Assembly: GCA_001929475.1 (NCBI GenBank)
Contig: LXFE01000714.1
Location: 1-27,827, forward strand
DNA from: Neolecta irregularis DAH-3
Taxonomy: Eukaryota; Ascomycota; Neolectomycetes; Neolectales; Neolectaceae
Reading direction: 5' to 3'
DNA: 27,827 nucleotides
Positions 8,333-18,993 of the stretch are shown piece after piece (position 1 is the first letter of the stretch; each line of letters begins with the position of its first letter). Below the pieces are notes generated by a model. The model did no database searches, was not told where the DNA came from, and saw only the letters and a program-made list of their open reading frames with translations. The translations under genes and the position numbers were made by a program.

Positions 8333-9990
8333 ATGGCAGCCGCAGAAACTAATGGACTATATCCTTCAGAACGACCAGAGTTGTTGTTGAATTATAATGT
8401 CGATCCAATATTGTTAAATCCGCTTTCGCCAGAAGTCATCTCGAGGTATGAGACAGATACACAGAGAATCGATCACTAACTTGAAAATAGACAAGCGACT
8501 ATCAATATCGGGACTATCGGTTCGTTTCTCTGTCTAATAGAAACTAATAGATACAGGTCACGTAGCTCATGGAAAGGTGCTAAACCTTATGGAAGGATAT
8601 GTTAATAATAGTCTACCGTCGTCAAAGCAATTTCGGGTGTCCAGACTGTCCGATTTAAGAATGAACTCGAAAGAAATATCACGATCAAACTTGGATATGC
8701 AAATGCTAAAGTATCCGATCTTTTTTGGAATCCTGTTGAGCTGTAGATCTACAGGTGCACCGAGTGCCCTCGTCCAACCTGCTATAGATCATACTCTTCC
8801 GAATATCCCTTCAATCCTCCTTGCGAAAGGCCCACATGCAACGGAAATCTCCAACTCGTGCGACACGTCTCCTTTGTTGACTGCCCTGGTCACGATATTC
8901 TCATGGCGACCATGTTGAACGGAGCAGCAGTCATGGACGCAGCTATGCTTCTAGTTGCTGGAAACGAAACTTGTCCTCAACCCCAAACATCAGAACATCT
9001 TGCAGCCATTGAAATTATGAAGCTGCGGAACATTATTATCCTGCAGAACAAGGTCGATTTAGTTAGAGAAGATGCCGCGAAAGACCATTACGAAAGCATT
9101 CTAAAGTTTGTCAAAGGTGGTAATATACAAGTCCAGTTCTGATAGACAGGAACTGTTGCTGATAAAGCGCCCGTTATACCCATTTCTGCACAGTTAAAAT
9201 ACAATATCGATGCAATCAACGAATATATCGTTAAATCTGTCCCCATACCGATCCGAGATTTCACAGCAATTCCTCGTCTCATTGTAATTCGATCATTTGA
9301 TATAAACAAACCAGGAACTGAAATTGATGAACTCAAGGGCGGTATTGCAGGAGGGTCAATCCTTACCGGGGTTCTTCGTCTTGGAGATCAGATCGAAGTT
9401 CGGCCAGGCGTTATCGAGAAAGACGCAGAAGGAAAGTTAATCGTTGAGCCATTAATGTCTACAATCACAACCCTTCATGCCGAAAAAAATCAAATGAATT
9501 TTGCAGTTCCTGGTGGTTTGATTGGCGTAGGTACAAGCATTGATCCATGGTTATGCAGAGGCGATCGACTAGTCGGTCAAGTATTGGGATTAAAAGGTCG
9601 GTTGCCCGCTGTTTATACACAGCTCGAGATCAACTACTTTCTTCTTCGACGGTAGGTCTTATTTACAATTTTGGTTGATCTGAAGACTTCTTGGTGTAAA
9701 GTCAGACGATAAAAAGAAGACCAAAGTCGCCAAACTTGAAAAAGGTGAATCGCTTCTCTTGAATATAGGAAGTACTTCTGTCGGAGCTCATATTCTCGCT
9801 GTCAAATCCGTATGATCTCACATCTGGGGCAATATCCATTGACACCTAGCAGGACGCAGCCAAATTAAAACTCGTCACCCCGGCTTGTACTGACATTGGA
9901 GAAAAGGTAGCACTGAGTAGGCGTATCGATAAACACTGGCGGTTGATTGGGTGGGCCAAGATCCTTCGTGGTGTTACAGTTGAGTTGTAA
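8333..9990 (+). CDS. GCD11: Translation initiation factor eIF2 gamma subunit, 8 exons, 465 aa
   Basis: GTPase subunit of eIF2 that carries initiator Met-tRNA to the 40S ribosome in the cytosol. G1 GHVAHGKS is at residues 48-55, followed by [12 protein letters not shown], a Cys-rich insert (CTEC...CERPTC), G3 DCPGH, G4 NKVD and ISAQLKYN. The C-terminal barrels end with [14 protein letters not shown], as in the family. Introns: 8446-8490, 8520-8556, 8577-8611, 8711-8746, 9117-9149, 9652-9685 and 9810-9849 (33-45 nt). The assembled length is exactly 466 codons including stop. One intron splits GHVAHGK from S within the P-loop. The last intron ends in TAGCAG, a tandem acceptor that could include or skip one Gln. 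Length is close to the S. pombe and human proteins and shorter than budding-yeast Gcd11. Orthology is clear. Confidence 0.96.
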
Positions 9991-10144
9991 AGTTGCATAT
10001 TTCTTCACATTGATATATATGACCATGAAAACAGATATCACTGTTGCATTATATATATAATAGCCCTGCAGCATCTATCCTATCGTTTGAGTCCTGTTCG
10101 TCCTGTTCCTATGTGATAAAAATGGGTAAAATGAAGATAGAGGA

Positions 10145-10238
10145 GGGTCCGGCCGCGATTCGAACGCGGGACCTCATCCAGTTCATCCAACTAAATTGAA
10201 AGCCCTAAGGATGAATCATACCTCTAGACCACAGGACC
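10145..10238 (-). tRNA. tRNA-Pro (anticodon AGG) with a 22-nt intron
   Basis: Read on the minus strand: acceptor GGTCCTG, D-arm TGGTCTAGAGGTATGATTC, anticodon stem CATCC/GGATG, loop TT-AGG-G..T, variable AGGTC, T-arm CCGCGTTCGAATCGCGG (box B GTTCGAATC), acceptor CCGGACC and discriminator C. The anticodon occupies plus positions 10204-10206. The intron (plus 10181-10202) sits between positions 37 and 38, the standard place for nuclear tRNA introns. The acceptor stem has one apparent U6-C67 mismatch. Transcription runs away from HIS1. Confidence 0.92.
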
Positions 10239-10240
10239 GC

Positions 10241-10788
10241 ATGGCCAATATGCGGAAATTTAATATTATTTACAAGGGTTGTCGCGTACCGTTGGGCAAC
10301 TTCCTTCTGGCGCCCCCGTACTGCAGTCACCAACTTAACAGACCTGCATCGTTACCCCAATTCAGATATCACTATCCCAAATCATTATCGCCTACAGTCC
10401 ATATCTTTTATCTTCGTCTGGATCTACTTACAGTCTCTGAGTTCATCAACAAATCAGAAAGAAAGAGCCTCATCCTATGGCGTCGTTTACACTGGTGTAT
10501 CCTCGATCACCGGGATGGACGCCTCAGAAGTCGCTAGGAAAGTTTTAGGGGTTGAAGATTTCCTGCGTCCATTTATTGCTTATTTTAACTCTGCCGACGT
10601 GGAGGAAGGCCTGTTCTGAGATATATAACTGCATTCTATTCTGCTCTTTTAGAAAGAGGAATATAACCCGCCCCGGTTTCTTTTCTCGACATCATCAAAA
10701 GGCAAACAGAATCCCAGCATTTCTGACACTAGCAACTTGGGTGTGTCAGGCTTTATTTGCAATGTATCAGGGGTTTGCGACGTCATAA
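10241..10788 (+). CDS. Candidate small mitochondrial membrane protein, 3 exons, about 156 aa
   Basis: I do not recognise this protein. Exons 10241-10396, 10434-10612 and 10653-10788 join in phase over introns of 37 nt (GTCCAT...TTACAG) and 40 nt (GTTCTG...TTTTAG, with ATAACTG as a possible branch). The predicted protein has a basic, Ser/Arg-rich N-terminal 60 residues with almost no acidic residues, as in a mitochondrial presequence. A middle part follows (YGVVYTGVSS, EVARKVLGVEDFLRPF), then one C-terminal hydrophobic segment, IPAFLTLATWVCQALF. The start could be ATG 10241 or 10250; both lie almost against the 5' end of the divergent tRNA gene, which is uncomfortable for a promoter. HIS1 starts 64 bp downstream on the same strand. 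Codon coherence supports a gene, the exon model is tentative. Confidence 0.45.
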
Positions 10789-10852
10789 TTTTTTAAATCC
10801 CAGCTTAGCCCACAAATCTCTCTGAATCAAAATCTATATCATCAACGTAGTC

Positions 10853-11814
10853 ATGGACCTTGTCAACCATCTCTCAGACCGTCTCCTCTTTGCAATTCCC
10901 AAAAAGGGTCGTTTATATGCTAAAACGCTATCTTTATTGGCGGGTTCAGATCTATCGTTTCACAGAGACAATCGTCTTGATATCGCGCTCGTTAAAAATC
11001 TACCTATCGCGCTAGTATTCCTTCCTGCAGCGGATATTCCGCGATATGTTGGGGAAGGAAATGTTGACCTGGGGATTACCGGGCAGGATCAAATTTTAGA
11101 AAGCGAAATGAACGAAAAAGTCGAGGAGGTTCTAGGTTTGGGATTTGGCGATTGCAAATTACAGGTTCAGGTTCCAGAAAACGGGGTGATTACTGCTGTG
11201 GAACAACTGGTCGGAAAAAGGATTGTCACAAGTTTCGGAGTTCTGACAAAGAGATTCTTTGAAAATTGGGATCCCAATGGGTCAACAGCAATTAAGAATG
11301 CTAGCGGAAGTGTCGAGGCTGCGTGTGCTTTGGGATTAGCTGACGGAATTGTTGATCTTGTGGGTATGTCTCTTATCTTTGAATGTCAGTAATCCTTTTT
11401 TAAAGAATCGGGCGAAACAATGAAAGCAGCTGGATTAAAACCAATTCATACTTTACTGACAACCACCGCTGTTCTGATTGCTTCGAAACATCCTCGGTTT
11501 GCGGATTTGCAGAAAACTATTATATCTAGGATCAGAGGAGTTATTGTTGCGAAACAGTATTGTCTCGTAACCTATAACATCGAGAGATCAATACTTTCCC
11601 AGGCCACAGCAATTACGCCTGGAAAGAGAGCGCCATCAATTATCAGCCTTGATGCTCCAGGATGGGTTGCAGTTCAAGCTATGGTCCTGAAGAAGGAATG
11701 TGCTAAAAAGATGGATGAATTAGAAATAGTTGGAGCAGTGGTAGCTACCAAATTATTCATGCACTTACTTGTTAGGATATTCTGGTTGTTGGGATTGACA
11801 ATAGTCGGGCATAA
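10853..11814 (+). CDS. HIS1: ATP phosphoribosyltransferase (first step of histidine synthesis), 3 exons, 294 aa
   Basis: Catalyses ATP + PRPP to phosphoribosyl-ATP, the committed and histidine-inhibited step, in the cytosol. It starts MDLVNHLSDRLLFAIPKKGR, very like the yeast enzyme. Family blocks follow: LVFLPAADIPRYVGEGN, DLGITGQDQ, GDCKLQVQVP, GKRIVTSF, and the PRPP-binding loop ASGSVEAACALGLADGIVDLVESGET. The C-terminal regulatory (HisG_C) domain follows with TPGKRAPSI, GWVAVQAMV and a terminal DILVVGIDNSRA. Introns are 11364-11405 (42 nt, acceptor AAAG) and 11741-11775 (35 nt). Coding length is exactly 295 codons including stop; without the second intron the frame would run on to an unrelated hydrophobic tail. 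No clear TGACTC site was seen in the short upstream gap. Confidence 0.96.
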
Positions 11815-12119
11815 TGCCAAAAGCTTACTTATTAAATAACAGGAAGAGTTGTTGAGCTCCTGTACCACTTACCGCTGGGATGGATCTTATTATATATACA
11901 ACCCAGCTATAACCCCGTTTTTATCTTACTGTGAGATTCTTGTATCTTTTGCTACACTTCTTGCCCTATAGGCGAAATCGCATGAGTACCTACTTCAACT
12001 TTGCCCTGCGGAGCCCAAGAGTATCTCTAGGTCTTGGGGTGCAGTGCAGCAATGGGTACTCGGCAATAGCTTACAGATGTGTTGAACAAAAAGAGATACT
12101 GATTTTCTATCTAAGGGCC

Positions 12120-12460
12120 GGTTTAGGGTGCGATGGAAAGGGGAGGAGAGTGGATCGAAGGAGGAGAGGGGGGAACTCTGGGAGGGAGGATGCGGGAGAT
12201 GTGGCTGGGACCGGGCAACGCGAACCCCACGGCAGCGCTCTTCGCAATGGCCAGCAGACGGAGGATGTCTGCGCGGGCGGGCGGGCGAGCGCGGATCGCG
12301 GCGGGGGAGATCACAGTCGTCGCGAGTCAGCAGGGCGGCGGATGGACGCGCAGCGTGGAGGGCGAAGGCAAACGGGATGCGGACAGGCAGTACAGTACAG
12401 CGGGAAGCCATCAAGGAGGGCGGTGATGGCGGAGCCGGACTGGGAGGCCTTCGGTAGGGA
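12120..12460. other. GC-rich low-complexity island
   Basis: Runs such as GGAGGAGAGGGGGGAACTCTGGGAGG and CGGGCGGGCGGGCGAGCGCGG are embedded in AT-leaning DNA. Frames are open on both strands, and no protein domain is recognised. The composition resembles the first 120 bases of the window. A GC-rich first exon of an unknown gene cannot be excluded. Confidence 0.5.
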
Positions 12461-13111
12461 CTTCTGCTCCATGTCTGGGATTTTTGACTGAATCCGGGGA
12501 CTTCAACTCAAGTACAAGCTGGACTGACATCCCGGTACTGATTGTAAATAGAACAATTTGCATTGAGCTAGTAAGTTCCAGTGCCCCGATTGCCTTTTTC
12601 CCTGACTGTCCTTGTTGCATGCTAAAGGAGTGAGGTACATTGAAGACATAATCTTAGTCTTCTCAATGTTTTCCTCTTTCTGAGATGCCTACATGGTTAA
12701 TCAGCGGTAACTGGATTAATCCCTTGCGTTGACTTGCCCTCTTTCTGAAAAACATCAAATTGGATACTCATACATCCATATCAACGCGGCAAAGAGAGAA
12801 TCATTCTGTAGATAATCGTTGTGCGAATGTGCCTGGACCTAATACTTCATCAGCAAATCCAGGGGTTGAGCCAATTTGTAAAGGCTTTTCGTCTGCAATT
12901 GAAGGCAATATCAAGGCCAAAAAAGCAATAAACCAGGATCGATGGAAACGATCCATACATGAGATGAAGGATAGGGTGTAGTGGTTATTTTACTACAAGT
13001 CGTGTGGACCAGGCACTGTTTGTTGAATTCAGGCCCTATAGAGTTTGTCGCAGACAACTACTGAGCTGGATTGGCGGTTGGAGGAAGGGTTATAACTTAG
13101 CGAAGTGTTGC

Positions 13112-13124
13112 TTAACCCTAACCC
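13112..13124. repeat. Second telomere-like motif (two CCCTAA units)
   Basis: The + strand reads TTAACCCTAACCC. With only two units it could be chance or a binding site for a Tbf1/Reb1-like factor. It borders a GC-rich stretch and lies about 100 bp before a TATA-like string. Confidence 0.4.
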
Positions 13125-13483
13125 GAGGACAGGAAGGGCGATAGCGGCCCAGCACAGCGGTCTGAGGGTGCAGCGGCACAGGGCCAGAGGCGCTGCTGCG
13201 GAGGGCCGTGATATATAAAACACAACACATTGGACCGCCGGCCATATGAACGCAAGCTCCATTGGATTCGGGCTTCGGCAACCAGATGAACTCGGAACAA
13301 GCACAAGGACTCGCCAGGTTATATTCATTCTGTTCCTACAAGCAAAAACTCCCAGCAATGTACAACGCTGTAGCCTTTATTTTTATACAAGAAAATTCTC
13401 TTCATCTGGGTCAAAACTTGTCTCTTCCTTTCTGTCACCTCAAGGTCTCTAATTCTCGCACGTGCAGGGAACACGCAATTTCC

Positions 13484-13954
13484 CTACTGTCCCACGATAG
13501 TCATCTGCGTAGGACAACCGTCGTTTGATTGGTAATGAGAAATCTTGCCATCAATACACAAATAGAATATATATTTCGACTGAAACTCCAGCAGAAGGCC
13601 TTTTATGGACCACCGCCCAGAAGCATCTGCGGCGCCATGGGTGAAATGAAAGGTGCCATCGCTCTTAGCATGAGCCACAAGGTTTCCCTGGAATAAAACT
13701 CCTTCTTGAGAAATCTCCAATGTAAGCGCACTAGGAACCGATTCACGAGCGACGAGAAAACCATTCTCGAGCAACATCCCGTAGTAATGACCGGAATTGA
13801 GGCGGGCTTTAAAATTCTTCGATGTTACTATTCCCATTGGTTCGATGTCTTGTTCTTGTGAATCGATGTCTTGTGCCTTCGGTTGGATGACTTGACCGGC
13901 ACAAAGCGTTAACGAGAAGCCAGCGAGAAAAGCGAGAAAAGTGAGAAAATTCAT
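13484..13954 (-). CDS. Small secreted protein, 156 aa, function unknown
   Basis: Single-exon gene starting at ATG 13954. Residues 1-20 (MNFLTFLAFLAGFSLTLCAG) form a clear signal peptide, so the product probably enters the secretory pathway. The mature part looks rich in beta strands, with repeated G-x-hydrophobic turns (SGHYYGMLLENGFL, EGVLFQGNLVAH, DGTFHFTHGAAD) and a C-terminal Cys pair in FYLCIDG...DGCPTQMTI. That ending recalls fungal cell-wall or surface proteins with FxxC...C..V.L tails; the link is by general pattern only. No transmembrane segment or GPI signal is seen at the C-terminus. A TATAAG string lies about 40 bp upstream. Cell-wall protein, adhesin-like protein or effector are all possible. 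Confidence 0.75.
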   Translation of the reverse strand: MNFLTFLAFLAGFSLTLCAGQVIQPKAQDIDSQEQDIEPMGIVTSKNFKARLNSGHYYGMLLENGFLVARESVPSALTLEISQEGVLFQGNLVAHAKSDGTFHFTHGAADASGRWSIKGLLLEFQSKYIFYLCIDGKISHYQSNDGCPTQMTIVGQ

Positions 13955-14331
13955 TGAGAATACAGAATTCTTGTGCGAAGGACAGTGGTCTTATACTTTT
14001 CCCCAAAAGTTCTAAATTCGTCGACGTTTGCAAGTCATCGAGCTTCCAGGGAAGCGTATAACGTGTAAAACGCTACCCTTCAGTTAGCGTTGTAAAATAT
14101 CATGCCATGCTCAACTAGAATACACATGATGTCATGAACTATTGTGCCTAAAGCTCACGACCCATGTTGCAGATCAGAGAGAGCAACCTGGAGACGCTAA
14201 TGAATCACTAGGCAGAAATTGGGGCTTAGCAAAGATCTTTTACTTTTTTTCTAAATTTGCTTTCGTTGGCGCAAGAGGAGGTCTTATGTAAGCTTTGATA
14301 CTTCGGAGTATAAATAAGACCAGGTTTATAG

Positions 14332-14457
14332 TACTAGCCTAAGTGTTGTATCTCAGGCTAGGTATTCTAATTACATCAAGTTGATATCCGGCCATGAAGG
14401 CCGCAATATGATTACACGCCTCTTGCCGTATTGGTAAGGTGTACCTGGAGGGTACAT
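14332..14457. repeat. Structured dispersed repeat, copy 2
   Basis: Partner of 301-424, in the same orientation and about 14 kb away. Hairpins: CTAGCCT (14334-14340) with AGGCTAG (14355-14361); CGGCC with GGCCG around ATGAA near 14389-14403 (this copy only); CAATATG (14404-14410) with CGTATTG (14427-14433); TGTACC (14440-14445) with GGTACA (14451-14456). Loops differ from copy 1 while the paired blocks persist. Confidence 0.55.
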
Positions 14458-15364
14458 TCTTACATCTTGTCTCTGCCGGAGGTACTTCGTAAACTGTTTT
14501 TCCTGTTTTCCTTTTTCGCCTGAATAATTATGAATATTGAAGAGAGCAGAATCCAGTCACTAGACGTAGCACTCTCTCAATTAACGTGAACTCCTTTTAA
14601 GTTACATACCACGCACTTCCTGAGATAGCCTACCAGAGCTAAGGCCTGGAATGGTCATCGACTATTTTCTTACCTGGGCCAAAATGGGTTGACTGGAAGG
14701 CGTCATTTAGAAATAACCCCTTTTTCATGTTCTCTTCACTTTTCGCATATGTTCTATTAATGGGATGTTGAAGCGCTGCTACATTCTCGCTAACTGGCCG
14801 TCGGATAATGAGCCTGTCGTAAAGAAATGCTAAACTGAGGATTTTCGCCTAATACGACAGACACTATCTGGATTCCTCACTCAAGCTCCCTCCTCCCCTT
14901 ACTCTCCATGATCTTTATTATCACCAATCTCACTTACAATTCACTATCCTATCTATTTTGGCGCGGTTCTGCTTCCAACGTCGGTTTTCTGTCTTCTCAA
15001 GAGTATCTTCGTACCGGGAGTATGGGGCGTGCTGAAGAGTCACCGTATGTAAACGGGGCTTAGCTTAGCTTTTCCTTTTTTTCACCTACGAAGTATGTTG
15101 TGTTCTGCAAGTATATAGATTAGTCCCCTGCCCCTCTTGCTACATAACAAAATATCAAAGATCAAAAAGAAGAACCTTAAGAAGCCTACCTGCTACTACC
15201 CACCCATTTTACAACAATCAACATTCACTCCATCTCCGTCCTTTTCACGACTTTAACCCTTGCGACGGATTCTGCGCGACAAGCCCAAATCTCTTAAAGT
15301 CTGTACTGTGATTGTTCACAAAGACTCTACCCCACCATCAACCTCAAATAGCGCCAATCTATTC

Positions 15365-15405
15365 TTTACTACATCCGCCAACCTAATTTTACTACATCCC
15401 GCCAA
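15365..15405. repeat. Short direct repeat, two copies of TTTACTACATCC(C)GCCAA
   Basis: 15365-15381 and 15388-15405 differ by one inserted C and are separated by CCTAAT. This is most likely a small duplication. Confidence 0.6.
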
Positions 15406-15897
15406 AACCTGCGTGTTATTGCAAGCCTAGTTAGATCATTTGCTTGGTAGATCTGATGGTAAAACGCCGAATATCCAGCACCATTCTTTTCGTTTCATTT
15501 TCCAAGAGTTTGACACACGCAGGTTGCTACTGTGGGAAGTATCAGAGTTCTGTCTGCCTTTGATGATGCGTAGAACAGAAGCGGGGCGAGCTATGTTCCT
15601 CTATTTGGAAGAGCAGAAAAGGACGTAGCTATGTATCTCAGAGCAGGGTTTCCTCCACGTCGGCAAAGTTAAAATAAGCAATAAAAACGGAAACAGGGAA
15701 TCCCCAACCCATGGAAGCTACCTAGCGACTACTCAGGCGTCCGCATACTCTGGACGATTGACATATCTAGTGAACAAAATAATAGGGACATGTGAACCTC
15801 CCTAATTTGCATCATGCCTGTTTAACCTCCGTCATTCTTCGCAGACTAAATTTCGACTTTTACGAAGCTTAAATATTTTGGGTCATCCCCCTCTCCA

Positions 15898-15986
15898 CCC
15901 AATGGTCCACAAATTCCAATCCCATGGTCCACAAATTTCAATCCCATGGTCCACAAATTTCAATCCCATGGTCCGCTAATTTCCAT
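15898..15986. repeat. 22-bp tandem repeat, about four copies
   Basis: The unit is CCCATGGTCCACAAATTTCAAT. The two central copies (15921-15942 and 15943-15964) are identical, while the outer copies are degenerate (CCCAATGG... at the left, GGTCCGCTAATTTCC at the right). Each unit holds an NcoI-type palindrome, CCATGG. No gene is in contact with it. Confidence 0.85.
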
Positions 15987-16280
15987 ACCTGGTAATCCTG
16001 CAATGAATACAACTGACAATTGCCCACATTCTTAATCTTGTTTCTGTGGCTCGTTTTCTTCTCCGGTATATTCTCTAGGGAAACACTTCTAGGAAGCCTA
16101 TTGTCAGAAATCAAAATATGACCATGGTTTGGTTCAGTCTTACCTTGTCTTCGTACCTAGTGTCCAACTATATATCTATGTTTGCATATCATGGTACAGG
16201 CAAATCTATATAACGGGTTTGCAAAAAGTGAGATTAACTGACGATGCACTTAAAGAATGAATATTGCTCCTAGTAGGGTT

Positions 16281-16484
16281 TCATAGTGACCAAATGATAC
16301 TAGGCTCCAATCGCAGGGTAGCTGCACCAAACACCAAAAAAACCAGCGAAAAAATCGAGAATGCCATTTCCACTAAATCTAATCGTACAAAAAGAGCCAT
16401 GATCCCAAGAAACAAAACCCATAGTGAAAAAAACCCACAAAGAAACATTTTTTGGGTAGCAACATGAAAAGAAATCAAGCGCAT
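16281..16484 (-). CDS. Candidate small membrane protein beyond the DED1 3' end
   Basis: A 67-codon frame starting MRLISFHVATQKMF and dominated by two hydrophobic segments: LWVLFLGIMALFV and, after a charged break RLDLVE, MAFSIFSLVFLVFGAA. The pattern 'L-W-hydrophobic, acidic break, FSIFSLVFLVF' recalls the membrane part of SAYSvFN-domain proteins, but the SAYSVFN signature itself is not found, even with an alternative 35-nt intron (GTGTTTGG...CCTAG). The frame extends upstream without an obvious role into the DED1 3' region. It may be only 3' UTR of DED1. Confidence 0.2.
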   Translation of the reverse strand: MRLISFHVATQKMFLCGFFSLWVLFLGIMALFVRLDLVEMAFSIFSLVFLVFGAATLRLEPSIIWSL

Positions 16485-16765
16485 CAGACAATCTATGATA
16501 TGAAAGAAATGGGAGTAAAACAGATATTTTAAGAAATAAAATGCGCATACGTTTTCTCTCTCTAAAAATGTTCCTTCTCTAAGGACGATCGATTTCGTCT
16601 GACAGTAAGCTTCGGATTTCTTGTGTATCTTTTCGTAAAATGCATTCAACGGAAATGGCGCGGTAAAAGTTGGAAGGAAAGAAAAACTATTGCAGGCGTG
16701 AAGGCACTGCTTAATGATGAACGAGATAAAGCGAAAGCGGACCAGCGAAGACAATGGCAAGATGT

Positions 16766-18810
<2,045 letters not shown>

Positions 18811-18993
18811 GATGTGAAAAGGAAGAAAAAGGCAAGGAGATGGTTGAAGTTAGAAATTTGGTGGTGAGTTTCCCCTTTTGAGTTTTCTGTGGCGATTTCA
18901 AGACTTTTTCTGTTTCATAGCTGTTCGGCAATCGGCAAAAGTGCGAAGCATAGCTTGACATTTTATTCAATCGAAACCTTCAAATTCGCCTTC

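Larger units (their letters stand above)
11815..13483. other. Gene-poor interval with GC-rich islands
   Basis: 11815-12119 and 12480-13080 are average in composition, with only short or non-ATG frames. 12120-12460 is a GC- and purine-rich island with open frames on both strands at once, which is expected from base composition. A second GC-rich stretch covers 13125-13210 and is followed by a TATATAAAA string at 13212. I find no gene with recognisable protein similarity. Confidence 0.5.
13955..16280. other. 2.3-kb interval with no recognised gene
   Basis: Contains dispersed repeat copy 2 (14332-14457), a pair of TTTACTACATCC(C)GCCAA repeats (15365-15405), an 11-bp inverted repeat (15406-15416 with 15515-15525) and a 22-bp tandem repeat (15898-15986). 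The part from 15120 to 15430 is rich in A, C and T, like fungal 5' UTR DNA, but I find no following coding exon. Frames are short and mostly begin at non-ATG codons. Confidence 0.5.

Noticed and set aside
11931-12620. Several overlapping ORFs on both strands (up to 186 codons)
   Set aside because: They sit in a GC-rich island where stops are rare in every frame; translations are low-complexity Arg/Gly/Pro/Ser with no domain.
12760-12981. 73-codon plus ORF
   Set aside because: Begins at TTG, with no ATG-initiated version of useful length and no family match.
13029-13358. 109-codon minus ORF
   Set aside because: Starts at a non-ATG codon, is driven by GC-rich DNA and shows no similarity.
13246-13528. 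Plus-strand frames after the TATATAAAA string (ATG 13246 or 13286)
   Set aside because: The TATA-like string makes it tempting, and MNSEQAQGLARLYSFCSY reads like protein, but the rest does not, and it overlaps the end of the secreted-protein gene. No intron model improved it.
14765-15148. Solo LTR bounded by TGTTGAAG...ACATAACA
   Set aside because: Ends look LTR-like, but there is no target duplication, no second copy and no adjacent primer-binding site.
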